Shown: positions 1 through 10,576 of the stretch, piece by piece
Position numbering within the stretch: the first letter of the stretch is position 1
Layout: every line of letters begins with the position of its first letter
Assembly: GCA_015039315.1 (NCBI GenBank)
Contig: WIDE01000010.1
Coordinates: 149,236-213,235, forward strand
Direction: 5' to 3'
DNA: 64,000 nucleotides
Source: Clavulina sp. PMI_390
Taxonomy: Eukaryota; Basidiomycota; Agaricomycetes; Cantharellales; Hydnaceae
Made by a program: the position numbers and the translations under genes
The notes under the pieces: generated by a model
What the model was told of the DNA's origin: nothing
The model's database searches: none
Seen by the model: the letters and a program-made list of their open reading frames with translations, nothing else

Positions 1-2
1 GC

Positions 3-503
3 CGGATTACCAAGCTGAAATTCGACCCCTTGAAGGAGCCTGACAGTAACACCCTAATAAGTAACTTCTTCCACAGGCAACCTCTTTTAGAGGACCTGTA
101 TTTAGGATTCTGTTCTATCCCTCGAGTTCAGATGGTCGTCGATGCTCTTTTGGAGGTCTCATCTCAGCCACCTGCGATGAACTCTACCGGAAATATATAC
201 CTAAAACGGTTGTGGTTCCGTCCCTCTCTCGAGGAAGGAGGGCTTGTTGACATAGAAAGCATCAATTTAGACGCAGACTGCATGCTGGCAGATATCTTGC
301 GCTCTCTTGATCGCCTAAGCACCTCTGATCTCCAAGTCACTCTGTACCCCGCAGTTCTCCGGAACCGGCCCAGAAGAAATGAAGTGAGCTTGAGCGAACT
401 ATGGCCTCAAGCCGCCCTCGTTTACGCAAAGCAACCCTACTCGATTCCATCACAAGCGCCCGGATTGGGACTGGCATTGGCAATGGATGACGCGTTGGTT
501 TGA
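3..503 (+). CDS. C-terminal part of an unrecognised, possibly F-box/LRR-like protein
   Basis: An open frame enters from the left edge (frame from base 3) and ends at TGA 501-503, so only the last 166 codons are visible and the true start lies outside the window. The text has leucine-rich stretches (motifs such as LLEDLYLGF and LYLKRLWF-like strings) that resemble the irregular repeats of basidiomycete F-box/LRR proteins, but the F-box itself would be upstream and cannot be seen. It converges tail-to-tail on the GCFC gene that ends at 789. The family assignment is an inference from composition only. The coding call rests on the length of the open frame. Confidence 0.5.
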   Translation, partial: RITKLKFDPLKEPDSNTLISNFFHRQPLLEDLYLGFCSIPRVQMVVDALLEVSSQPPAMNSTGNIYLKRLWFRPSLEEGGLVDIESINLDADCMLADILRSLDRLSTSDLQVTLYPAVLRNRPRRNEVSLSELWPQAALVYAKQPYSIPSQAPGLGLALAMDDALV

Positions 504-788
504 GTGGCATCAGTGGCAGCAAGAGTGACCTTTGCCCTCGTGTGATTTACATCTGCTTGCTCTGCTTCTTTTGCTTCCTAGCTTAATTTGACGTCATCTT
601 TTGACGACTAAATCACGATTTGTTGCTGGTGTACATGGAATTACATTGTCTTACATAATTTTTGTAATATATCAGACTCGAATTGGCGTGTGCCAGCGGG
701 GTTATGTTCCCTGGCCCAAAGGAGTTGACATAGATAGCTGATCATAGATCTAACAGTTTATTGTCTGAGTATAGTCCAGGGATACATG

Positions 789-3700
789 TCATTCTAAAGC
801 GTTGACCCAGTCCTGTGACAGCAAGTCTCTTGGTAACAAGCTTTTTGCCTGTGAAGATGGGCCTGGGTTAGTAGCCATATCGGAAGCTGGTCATAGAAAT
901 TGAGTCAAACGTACCTTGCCTATGATCTCTTTCCCTCCCACCTCCCACCCACCATTTGCGGCGGGAAGCATCACATCGAGCAGCAGCCGTCTTATTAGCT
1001 CGTCCATCGGCGCACGCGAGGCCGGACCACCCATTACTTTCCGCCATGCCAGCAAGTTAACTAGAAGCTTGACTCTTCGGAATAGGAAGCGGCGACGCGC
1101 CGGGATGGCAGCAGGGTCAAAGGGAGGTGGAGGGGCTGGATTTTTGGGATCGAGTGCGGGTGCAATAAGAGAGTGAGTGGTTTCAATAGCTCGCGCAAAC
1201 GGGGCGAGGAAGGATCTAGCGAATGTCTAAATGGTTGGAACACGAGAAGAGTCAGACAGCTCGATCGCAGCAAGAGAACGCTTGTAAGGGAGTACGAACC
1301 TGGAACTTTGCATCACTCTTTTCGACACATATTTCCACTTGCTCGGCCAAGTCTACGGCACGCTTGACGTGTTTTGATGAGTACGGATCCACCCCTCCCT
1401 TGGTAAAGAATTTATTTAGGAGAGGGATGACGGAGGTGGTGACCATCGACGCCACAAGATCGCCATCAGAGCCCAATTCTCGCTCGTGCTCTTGAAGCTG
1501 ATCGGGCGAGTCCACATCCATCGCGCTAGCGGAAGGGGGTCGAGAGTACTCATAAAGTGCAGCATACCACCGGAACGAGTCCAGCGTTCGGCTATCCTGT
1601 ATAGATCAGGCTTCAAGTCAGTGCTAATGCATTAAAAGAGATCGATGAATTTACCTCCAATGGGTTCCACCCAACCATCTCCAACCTGGCCCAGAACTCC
1701 CAAGCGCCCACCATGCTCAATCCACCCCATGCGCCAGTATAGCTCTCGGGGTACTTCTGCCTCCACTCTGCGAATCGCTTCGCTAGTCCAAAGCCCGTGG
1801 TTGTATTGGGATCCTTGAACTCGGGTGAGCGTACATCTTCCAGGAGCGACGAGACTCGCTTTGCGAGGGTCTGTTTCGCGAGAATGAAGTCTTCAAGATC
1901 GGATGTCAGGAGTGTTCCATCTGTTGCGTAGCCTTGTTCATCGTCTGGATAAGCGACGAGCTTTTTGAGCGAGACGTTGCCTATGGATGTGGGTGTGGGA
2001 TTGAGCCGAGCAGTCCTCGAGGCTCGTCGTGCCTCGCGTGCAGGGGCGTGTGGTCCCTGAGGAATGGGATCTCTCCCGAATTCGTCTTCCTCGGCATCAG
2101 GCTGAGGTTTAGGAGCAGGGACATAAAGGAAGAGCGAGACGTCGTCTTCATCGTCTTCCTCTCTTCGTTTATTGAGCATGTCGAGTCGCTCTGTAAGTAG
2201 CGATAATTGCTCAGCCTCGTATTTCTCCAGAGTTGGAAACTATCAGAGGAAAAAAAATGAATGTCAATCGATCTGAAGCGTCATTCATTGATCTTTGTGA
2301 TGTAAAGCGCACACCTTCGTGTCCAAGAAGGTTGCCAGAGTCTCCATCCACTCATACAGATCTGACATCCAGGCTCGCTTTGCTTCCGCATTGCCAACGA
2401 GCTCACGCATTTCCTTCTCCTTGGCTTCTTGCTCGTTGGCTTCCGCTCGAACTGCTTCGAGGTTTGACTGGTGCATCTGGTGAGTAGTCTGCATATTACT
2501 CAGTGTACCAGATAGTCGTGATAATGCAGTAGGAAGGGATGGAAGAGCGGTAGGGTTCGGTACTATAGAAGATTTTACGGTAAGCCTAGGATTAGACTGA
2601 GCATTTAGCGACATACTTGGTTTCGGCTTGTAGGTGAGGTCCTAGAACAAACATCGTAAGGATTAATTGCTGGGAATAGCCAATCATGGGGTGCTGACCT
2701 CTTGTGTTACCCCTTCATCAGAAACAAGTCCACCCCGCCGCAGCTGAGCATTCTCCCAATCTTTCATCTCTTCGTCTTCCTCGTCATCTTCACTGGATGA
2801 ATTAAACGAGACGGTAAGTATGGCGGAATTAGGTCGGAAGGAGAAAAGCCGCGTACGCCTCGTCAATCAGCTCAGCTATGGTCGCCTTCCGCTGCTTGGC
2901 CGCATTCTTCCGTGCCTTCTTACCAAGCGCTATCCGGTCTTGTGCCTCCGTATACTGGGCCATGTCTAAAGGTCCAGAGATTAGACTTCACTATAGCAGA
3001 CAGAATGCTGACAACTTACCATCGTCTCCTTCGCCTAGATCATCATCTTCTGTCTGCAGCCGACTCTCAGGATGCGGGCCTTGATCCCGTTTGTCGGTCT
3101 TTGTTAACGAAAGAGAGATGAACTCGTCTGAAGGGGAGTCTGATGTCGTGATCCCAAGATGTCGCATTCGCTCGCGCTTTTCTTTGGCAGCTTTGATGGA
3201 GGCTTCGGTCGGAATATCTGGGAGAGTATCGGCTATATCAAGCAAGGAAAGCATAGAGAGACGTCCAGAAGATTATCGTGCATAGAAACCATTGGGTAAG
3301 AATCACTCTATATACTATAAAGCAATAGCGCACGAACCAGTGAATGACTCCTCCATCGCGTCATATTCCATGCTCATATTCCCGTCGTCTCCAGCTGCGA
3401 GAGAAATCGGATTGGAAGATGGCTGTGCTTTGAATGCAGGGGTTGATGGAGTATTGGCCTTGAGTTCGGCGAGGTAGCTCTTGCTGTACATCCCTCCAGA
3501 GGACTGTGGGGTACTGAAGGATGCCTCGGAGAGCTGGGTCTTGGCGGGAGAGCTGCTGCTACTGTTAGAAGAGATAATATAAACATATTAGAAGGGCCTC
3601 TAAATGGATGAGGAGCGGCTCTCACCTCAGCGCCAGCTTTCTGCTCAATGCACTCTTCTTGACCTTGAATTCATCGCCGGTAGCCTATGGTGTATGCAAA

Positions 3701-4087
3701 CGATTGGAGAAAGCTGTGAGGTCCTCAGCCATAATTACGAGCAGTTATATGGCTCATATCATGAATAGATGATTTGCTCACATCACTATCGTCACCACCA
3801 AAGCTTAGCTGGCTCTGCATTTTCGCTCGCGACTTGTGCTTCGCTTTAATTTTCGCAGCTTGCGCCATAGGCGATGTGTCCGCCCCATTTGATGGCGTGG
3901 AGGGCCTCGAATTCGATTGGTCAAAGGACATGTCCATCGACATTGGCCCTACCATGGAAGTGTCGCCTTCATTTTGGGCCTGGTCCGAGTCATGGTTGGG
4001 AGAGCGTTCCCGTCGCGACGCCCGCGATTTCTTATTTGCGCTCTTTTTGAAGAGGGATGTGGCAGGAGACGCTGCTGGATCGCTCAT
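789..4087 (-). CDS. GCFC-domain protein, PAXBP1/GCF-like spliceosome-associated factor
   Basis: Multi-exon gene starting at ATG 4087 (MSDPAASPATS) and ending at TGA 789-791. In order it shows a basic, serine-rich, disordered N terminus; the box VKKSALSRKLALS near 3650; SYLAELKANTPS near 3480; an IPTEASIKAAKEKRERMR helix near 3200; an acidic DEEMKDWENAQLRRGG segment near 2740; and a coiled coil ending AKRAWMSDLYEWMETL near 2310. A GCFC domain follows from about 2170, with FILAKQTLAKRV, GFGLAKRFAEWR and WEFWARLEMVGWNPLE. The last exons (about 1210-850 and 848-789) read ARRRFLFRRVKLLVNLLAW and end DLLSQDWVNALE. In PAXBP1/GCFC and the related TFIP11 partner system this domain belongs to nuclear RNA-splicing and spliceosome-disassembly factors, so a nuclear splicing role is likely. 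The domain order is complete and no frameshift was seen. About nine introns of 50-70 nt were placed by eye. Confidence 0.85.
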
Positions 4088-4374
4088 CTGGGAAAACACG
4101 AAACCAGGATGGATGGGGAGGAGATGTGGTCGTCGAGGGGGAAAACAACACGATGACAACAAGGCCACACACAACCAAGCTGTCGTGATGACATCAAGAC
4201 CACCTTGCTTTCCTCGACCTGGATAATAAAATCTGAATTCTATCACATTATTTATGAAAATACTAGCAGTGTGATATCATGTGCGAATAAACGGTGGTAT
4301 CTATGATATCAACGTTCAGAACCACACCAAGCAGGATTGCGGCAAGGAGAGGGGAATAACGCACAGCACATCCA

Positions 4375-5073
4375 TCATGTAGTAGGGAACGGGCTAACAG
4401 GCTGGGGCTCCTCGTTTGTAACAAATCCAGCCGGTACCAGGAAAGTCCCATCGTATTGTTCCTCAAAGTTAAGAGTGGCCTGCCATCGACGCCTCACAAG
4501 ATCGGTGAAAGGGCTGATCTCTATTCGAGAAAAATGCCCAATCTCAACGCTCACAGAGACCTGTACCGAAGGATTGAACCTAAATGGCGTCACAGTAGAT
4601 GTAGAAGTCGAGTCTAACTTCCGAAGGCTGAAAATTTTGGCGAGGCCTAATTTCTGGAGCTTGGAGCTTTGGGCCAAGAAGGCTTCATGGCCCAGGTATT
4701 CATCAGGTATGGTGACTGTGATGATTGTCTCGATCGTCGCGTGGGCCGGCGTCCATATCCACGATTGGAAACTGCAAGGTGTGGTTGGCGCGTCTGGAAG
4801 CGCCACGTTGGGATTGACGCGCTGAATACTATAATGATCGTTGACCCAGACGGTCGTCCTGTCAAAGGTGAATGCGCGGAAGACCTGGCGGTCCACGCCT
4901 GGCATCGATAGTTTAAGTGTGACGGTGTATGGCGAATGTCTGGAATCCCATCGTAAGTCGATTAGCGCACGTGGCTAAATGAGCAGTGGTTGGTCGTACT
5001 TGGCAGGGCCTTTGCTATTGCGGCCAGATCTCAGAATCTCGCAACGAAGCTGAGGTAGTAGATGAGATATCAT
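4375..5073 (-). CDS. Hypothetical protein, probably beta-rich, two exons
   Basis: The model starts at ATG 5073 (MISHLLPQLRCEILRSGR). It crosses a 60-nt GT...AG intron whose GTACG donor lies near 5007 and whose CCAG acceptor lies near 4948, and continues HSPYTVTLKLSMPGVDRQ to a stop at 4375. The protein of about 200 residues is rich in alternating hydrophobic and polar stretches (TIETIITVTIP, VQVSVSVEIGHF), which suggests a beta-sandwich fold. It has no signal peptide, membrane segment or motif I recognise, and I name no function. The open frame continues upstream of 5073, so extra 5' exons between 5074 and 5660 are possible. It lies head-to-head with the PPPDE gene at 6013. Confidence 0.55.
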
Positions 5074-6012
5074 GGTGGAGGATGAAGAGAATAGTGTTGT
5101 ACATGGTCGGGAGAGAGAGGCTTTATGTGGTGACACATGCTGGATGTACCGCCCGACCACACCTTGCAATGAAACTTTGTCCAACCCTTCTCGAGGATCA
5201 GAGAACAAAGGAAGCAAAAGCACGAGCAAACTGCAGAAACACCACAGAAGACAACCTGGTCGTCTAACAGTGATAAACTTGTCCGGCCTACTAAAAAATG
5301 TCCTTTGGGCACCACAGACATCACGACATCTGGTCTCAAAAGCCTGAAATACAATTGGTAGCTCACCATATTGGCGGTCGTAGTTATACGTGGCGGTATG
5401 AACATGGGAATGTATGGCAGCGGAACGAGCCTCAGAGCTCCTACGAGGATCACGGCTCTCCTTGCTAAGAAGACCTAGCAAAGGAGGTATCCAATGAAAG
5501 AAGCTGGGTCAGAAATGCTCCAGATGTTGATCTTCGAGGTCACAGCTAGGAGATCTTCCCTTGATGGATGGCAGCATGGGTAGCTACATCTGGGGATAGA
5601 TCTCTTGTTCTCGGGTCCTTCAGCAAAGCTGGGGACCAAGAGGAGCGCTCGTGTGGAATTCAATGGGAAGAAGCAGAAGAGACATCGTTTCTTGAATGAA
5701 GAGTCAATTTCAAGAAGAAGGCAAATCCCTGTCGCTAAAAAGAAAACGTGTATATTGGATACAATGCCAGATAGACGCGGACATCGTGGCGGCCCCAGGC
5801 ATCAGGCAGTGCATGGAAGGATCCAGAAAAAGACGCGTCCTCGGAGCCGGGCCTTCGACGTCAACACCCACAAACTAGATATATCCTCGAGCCCCGGAAC
5901 TGAAGAACGACGCGCGTCACCCGGCAGTCCTCTATCTTACCACCTACTTACAACTGCAGCCATCTAGATAGCCCCCCTCCCATCTCGAATAACCCTCGAA
6001 ACTCAACAATCG
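5074..6012. other. Intergenic interval between divergent genes
   Basis: This is the shared upstream region of the minus-strand hypothetical gene and the plus-strand PPPDE gene. It holds several unrelated short frames but none with family motifs or convincing splice structure. The last 60 bases before 6013 are C-rich, as is common just upstream of fungal start codons. I see no clear TATA box or repeat. Confidence 0.4.
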
Positions 6013-8447
6013 ATGGCCCCTGTGAAACTCTATATCTATGACCTAAGTGGAGGGATGGCGAGGCTGATGTCTAGACAACTAACAGGCATCCAGATTGACG
6101 GAGTGTGGTGAGCATTGATCCACTCCTCTATCGCAGGTCCAGCTCTGTGCTGAATTCTTTTGTAGGCACACGTCGATTGTTGTATTTGGCAAGGAGGTTT
6201 ACTATGGGCAAGGCGTCAATGTCTGCGCCCCGGGTGGCTCTCATGTAACAATACCCTCTCTTTTACACCGTCACTAGCAGCACTAATCCCCTGCTATGAT
6301 ATAGCTGGGGCTCCCACTCGAGGTGCATGACCTTGGCGAGACTGAGATCGACGACGGCACATTTTGGGAGTACATCGAGGAAATGAAGAGTCATTATACC
6401 GCGGAAAAGGTATCGCATACACTCAAGCTTATCCATTAAATATGCCATCGCTAACCTATTCCTGCTAAACTCTAAGTATCACCTCCTGGAATTCAACTGC
6501 AACAGCTTCACCAATGACGTTGCGGGATTTCTGACTGGAGGATCAATACCGTCGCACATCAAAGGTATAGTCATTTCGTCATATGTCATCGAGTCTCATG
6601 CTCACCGACACAATCGTGCAACTCCTAGACCTTCCTGCAACGGTGATGTCTACGCCGTTTGGGCAATCAATCCGTCCAATGATAGACCAGATGTACAGTC
6701 GCCCTGGACGCTCTACACCAGGAGCATACCCTACTCCCGCAGCTACGCCTCCATCAACATCCGCTCGTCCAACTGGCATCAGTCCAGACCTCGCTTCAAC
6801 TTTACTCCAGAGTGTCGCTTCCCAAGCTGCTGGAAGCTCAAGGAGTTCACCAACCAGTGCTGCGTCTCTCACCTCCCCACTTCATATTTCCACGAATGTC
6901 GCGTCCCTAGAACACATCATATCAACGCATCGAGCGACTGCTGTACTCGTCTCAGCAGGGGCGAACAAACCGTTCGAACAGGCGCTAGAGCAAGTCGCAC
7001 GAGAAAATGTGAAGTTTGTAGGTGCCGCTTTCGTGAAGGTTGACACAACCGTGGGTCAAGGGAAGGAAATCGCGTCGAAGTATTCAGTGCCATCCCTTCC
7101 AGGAATGATACTATTCCATAGTGATACGGTGGTAAGTCTCAATCTACTCATCCCACACAACATTTCGTTTTCTGACCCCTCTTCAGGTGAATAACTTTGC
7201 GATCACGGATGCATCGTCACTACGGGGAACGCTTACGCAGTTTTTAGCAGTTCGATTCTCTCGTGAGTCCCTGAAAGGATACAAGCATCTTCTGCCGTAG
7301 TATCTAACACATCGCACCCTCAGCTCATCCGCACATTTCCAAACCCCTGCCTTCCATCTCATCAATGTCCACCGATCCGATTCTTTACACCCAACTTCCC
7401 TCAGCAATCGACGTCCCCATCACAAAGCTCGCATCCTTCATCGACGGTGCGGCCCTCAAGATCCCAATGTCGGATTCATCTTCCGGACCAGCCCTCGAGA
7501 AAGCAAAAGCAACACTCAAAGCTTCGTTCGGAGTGTACCTCAAGAGACGCTTCCCCGCTAACTCGACGCCGGAACAAATCACGGGTAGCTCAAGCATAGA
7601 GATTACCTCGGGAGAGGTCAAAAAGTGGAAGGAGATGTCGGAAACCTTGTTAGGAGACGGAGGACTGGCGCTCTCTGAGGTCTTCCCCCTTGTCGACCTA
7701 TGGAGGGTTGCAGTGCTCGATCCGAGCGTCTCGAGCAAGCTCGCTCCTAGCATCGTCCCCATCATACAAGGTCGTGTCTCGCGTGCTATCGCATCAAAGG
7801 AAGAGGTTCCACGCCCCACGTTCCTCACAGCACTTCGTCTTCTCGCCAACACCTTCGCCCACCCCTCGGCGACTTCTCTCGAAGCACAAGCACAGATGAA
7901 GGACGTCGTCGTGGCGGGACTTCTCCACACCGACACCATTGTGCGTACAGCTGCTGCTAGCTTAGCTTTCAACTTTGCTGCGCGACGCCAGGCTCCGTTC
8001 CGCGTGAAGAAGCGACCAGGCACGAGCTCCAACCTTTCAGCGTATAACTAGGCAGAGGTAGCAAGGAGATCACAGGATGGTGGGGAAGGGGAACTAGATA
8101 TCGAGCTGGTTGTGGCGCTCCTCGAAGCGGTTGAGAAAGAGGAAAGTGAAGAAGTTGGTGAGTTATTCACGTCTACTTATGGTGCTCTATGGTGTTGGTA
8201 ACTCTCTGACCACTGTTCGATAGTACACCGCCTTGCCGGCTCCCTCGCTCTTCTCATCTATCTCTCGCCTTCCCTTCTGCCCTCCTCGGAAGGGGAGTCA
8301 GATTCGGAACTCAGCAGCATGCTATCCGTCCTTGATGCTAAGGAGAAACTTGAGGGAAAACTAGTCCCAGGGGGATGTGGGCCCAAGGGCGTTGTTAAAC
8401 CTGACGTTCGCAAGTTGATCGGCGAGGTAGCATCACTCTGCTCGTAA
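6013..8447 (+). CDS. PPPDE peptidase-thioredoxin-PUL fusion protein (DeSI-like)
   Basis: Nine exons: 6013-6107, 6166-6244, 6305-6409, 6477-6564, 6629-7131, 7187-7262, 7324-8003, 8052-8157 and 8224-8447. They total 1956 nt and encode 651 residues. Residues 1-120 form a PPPDE domain of the deSUMOylating/deubiquitinating isopeptidase class. The catalytic histidine lies in GVWHTSIVVFG (H33) and the cysteine in LEFNCNSFTND. A Pro/Ser/Thr linker leads to a thioredoxin-like domain (about 175-280) that keeps VPSLPGMILF but lacks the CxxC pair. The rest is a PUL helical-repeat domain of the PLAA/Ufd3 type, which binds Cdc48/p97. The likely role is cytosolic ubiquitin or SUMO removal linked to Cdc48, with the thioredoxin fold structural only. 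The small intron 8004-8051 is 48 nt and in frame, and it ends with a stop codon, so its retention would truncate the PUL domain. Confidence 0.88.
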
Positions 8448-8867
8448 TGTGTTCTAGCCGTTCTTTGCTCGCGCCGTCACGTTTCAGTCTAGTTTCTTAT
8501 TTCAAGTTTAGCGGACCTCGCTCTTCCCCTATTCTATGTTTCCCTCACCTCACAACATTTGTAACGGTAGATTCGAGCTCTGGACAGGATAGTGTACATG
8601 TGCAACTAGCAATGTTTTAATTTATTAACTGGCCTTGGGCTCACAGAGAACTATTCTGGCGAGGGAGCTGGAGAACCACAGCCCAATATACAAATGACTC
8701 TTCCGGGTTTGTGGATCGGGTAGCGATATATTCACGGTGCAGCCCGGGCACAAAGATGCGAAAGATGCAAAACATTGCCATCAGACTCCGTTCTAGTTGT
8801 TGGATGCACTTGAGGATGATAGCCTGTTCACAGCTTTGTGATCGCCATCGTCGCCATCGTCCTCTGG

Positions 8868-10072
8868 CTACTCAACAACGGCCCACGGAGAAGGCCAAAA
8901 GTCATCGACATCCGGCTCTCCTCTCAACAAGATGCGAAGGAACGGTAAACCGACCAGCGGCTCTCTGGTGTCACAATATGCGAACACTTCCAAGTCGGGG
9001 AGGGCTTGATGAAGTTCTATTAACTCCTTCGTAACTGCCCCTAAAAATGATTCTGTCGCATCCCCAAGTCCAAGGAAATTTATCCTTAGTTCCTTGAGCA
9101 GTGAAGCTGGCTGACGAGTCTCGCTGTCGTCATCACTTGACCCAGTATTTCTGAGTGCTTCGAGTGCGGTGGTGAGGGGAAGAGGATCATCATTAAGGGA
9201 TTGGATCGCGTAGTTATCCAGGACAACCTGCTCAGTGTGGGGGTGCTCGACAAGAAAATCTTCAATGGCTTTGGCAGGGAACATGTAAGGATCAAACCTC
9301 ACGCGTTTGATAGAAGGAAGATGAGGCTGAAGGGGATGGAATATGGAGGAAGAGACTAAATCTGGCGTTTCATCCTCTCTAGCATCAAGTAATCCGAGAA
9401 TGATCTGTTCCATATTGGGAGCATTCACTGGAGAATAAGTGATCTGAAGGCGGAACACGTCTCGGCGATAGCATCTCTAACTATCCCGTACTCCTTAGCG
9501 GTACATTCTCGCCAAACTGGTGCAGAGCTGGCACGTCTCGGCGAAATTTCATCACGCCAAGGGTTGTCGGGACAAGGCACCCCTAGTTCAAATATCTGGA
9601 GGATGATTTCTGTGGGGAGGCGGAATATACGAGCCTCCAAGTTGTGCTTTCTTGCGGCTAGGATAAGTTTGAGGCCTTCGATTTGTTGTATCGTAGACTT
9701 GACCTCCTCCAATCGTTGAAAAACTGGTTCGAGGCTCTCAAGTGATGGAATTTGGTCTCGCAGCTCTGTTCGGGTCCATCTGCTGGGACTGGGAGAACCA
9801 AAATGTGTCAGTGGCGATAGATTCTCTAATATTCATGATGGGTACCTTAGCCCCGAGAGTTCCGCCTCTAATCTGGGTTGCAAGTAGGAAGCTTGTGCGG
9901 TAACGTCTTCACATAGTCCCTTAGTATAGGCGAGGAGCTGATCTATTTTATATTGGGTAGAGGTCCCAGACGATTGAGTCGGGGAACCTTCCCAGAGTTC
10001 ACCGTTCGGCTGCGAAGGTGTTGGGGATTGAGGGTAGGTAGGAGATGTATCCTTAGATATAGGGCCTGGCAT
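8868..10072 (-). pseudogene. Truncated F-box paralog with internal deletion and frame change
   Basis: This is the most downstream member of a five-gene minus-strand F-box array. Exon 1 starts at ATG 10072 and ends in a helix ending EAELSGLR, as in its siblings. Exon 2 begins near 9780 and carries the F-box-like core (IFRLPTEIILQIFELGVP) down to TCSAFRSLIL near 9435. There the frame hits TGA. The alternative frame resumes at once with VNAPNMEQIILGLLDARED and runs to the family C terminus (DVDDFWPSPWAVVE) at 8868. Compared with the intact copy at 10577-12514, about 710 bp (about 240 codons, most of the LRR-like middle) is missing and the two ends are joined out of frame. It may be transcribed, but a full-length product cannot be made. 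An unrecognised intron rescuing the frame is possible but no good splice pair was seen. Confidence 0.75.
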
Positions 10073-10576
10073 CCTATAGCAAGGGTAACGCTGGCTGATA
10101 TGATCGGTCCTGATGAGACGTGTTACAATGTTACCTTGAAGCTAGCAACCACGCGAAACACTTTAGAATTGTTTGATTGAGCTCCAAGCCGCGATCGGGT
10201 GAGGCATAGCTGTGATCATATGTGTACGCCGAGGCTGAAACGCTTCCTTCGGTGGAGAATATGGGCTTGAGACTTTCCTTTGTTTCGCGTGCGCCACTTT
10301 ACTACTACCATTCAAGGGGTCACTCAACCCTCACTCTCATAGCGTTTGCAATTATTCCAGCTCGGGGCAGGATAGTGAATATGCACAAACTCAATGAACA
10401 ATGAACTTTGATAAGGTTTGGACTAGGTTTGGCTTCTTATGTGAGCAATGTGACAGGAGGTAACCTCCCAGCAGGGGGCGAAGAAGAGGGGGTCTGTGTT
10501 CCGGGCTTGCACCTTCATCATGCAAGTTTCAAGGTCCCTTGCGTCATAAAGTGAGTTCGGCAATACGAGGCTCCTC

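Noticed and set aside
8049..8051. TAG as the end of the PPPDE/PUL gene
   Set aside because: It is the 3' end of a 48-nt GT...AG intron; removing it continues the PUL domain in frame to 8447.
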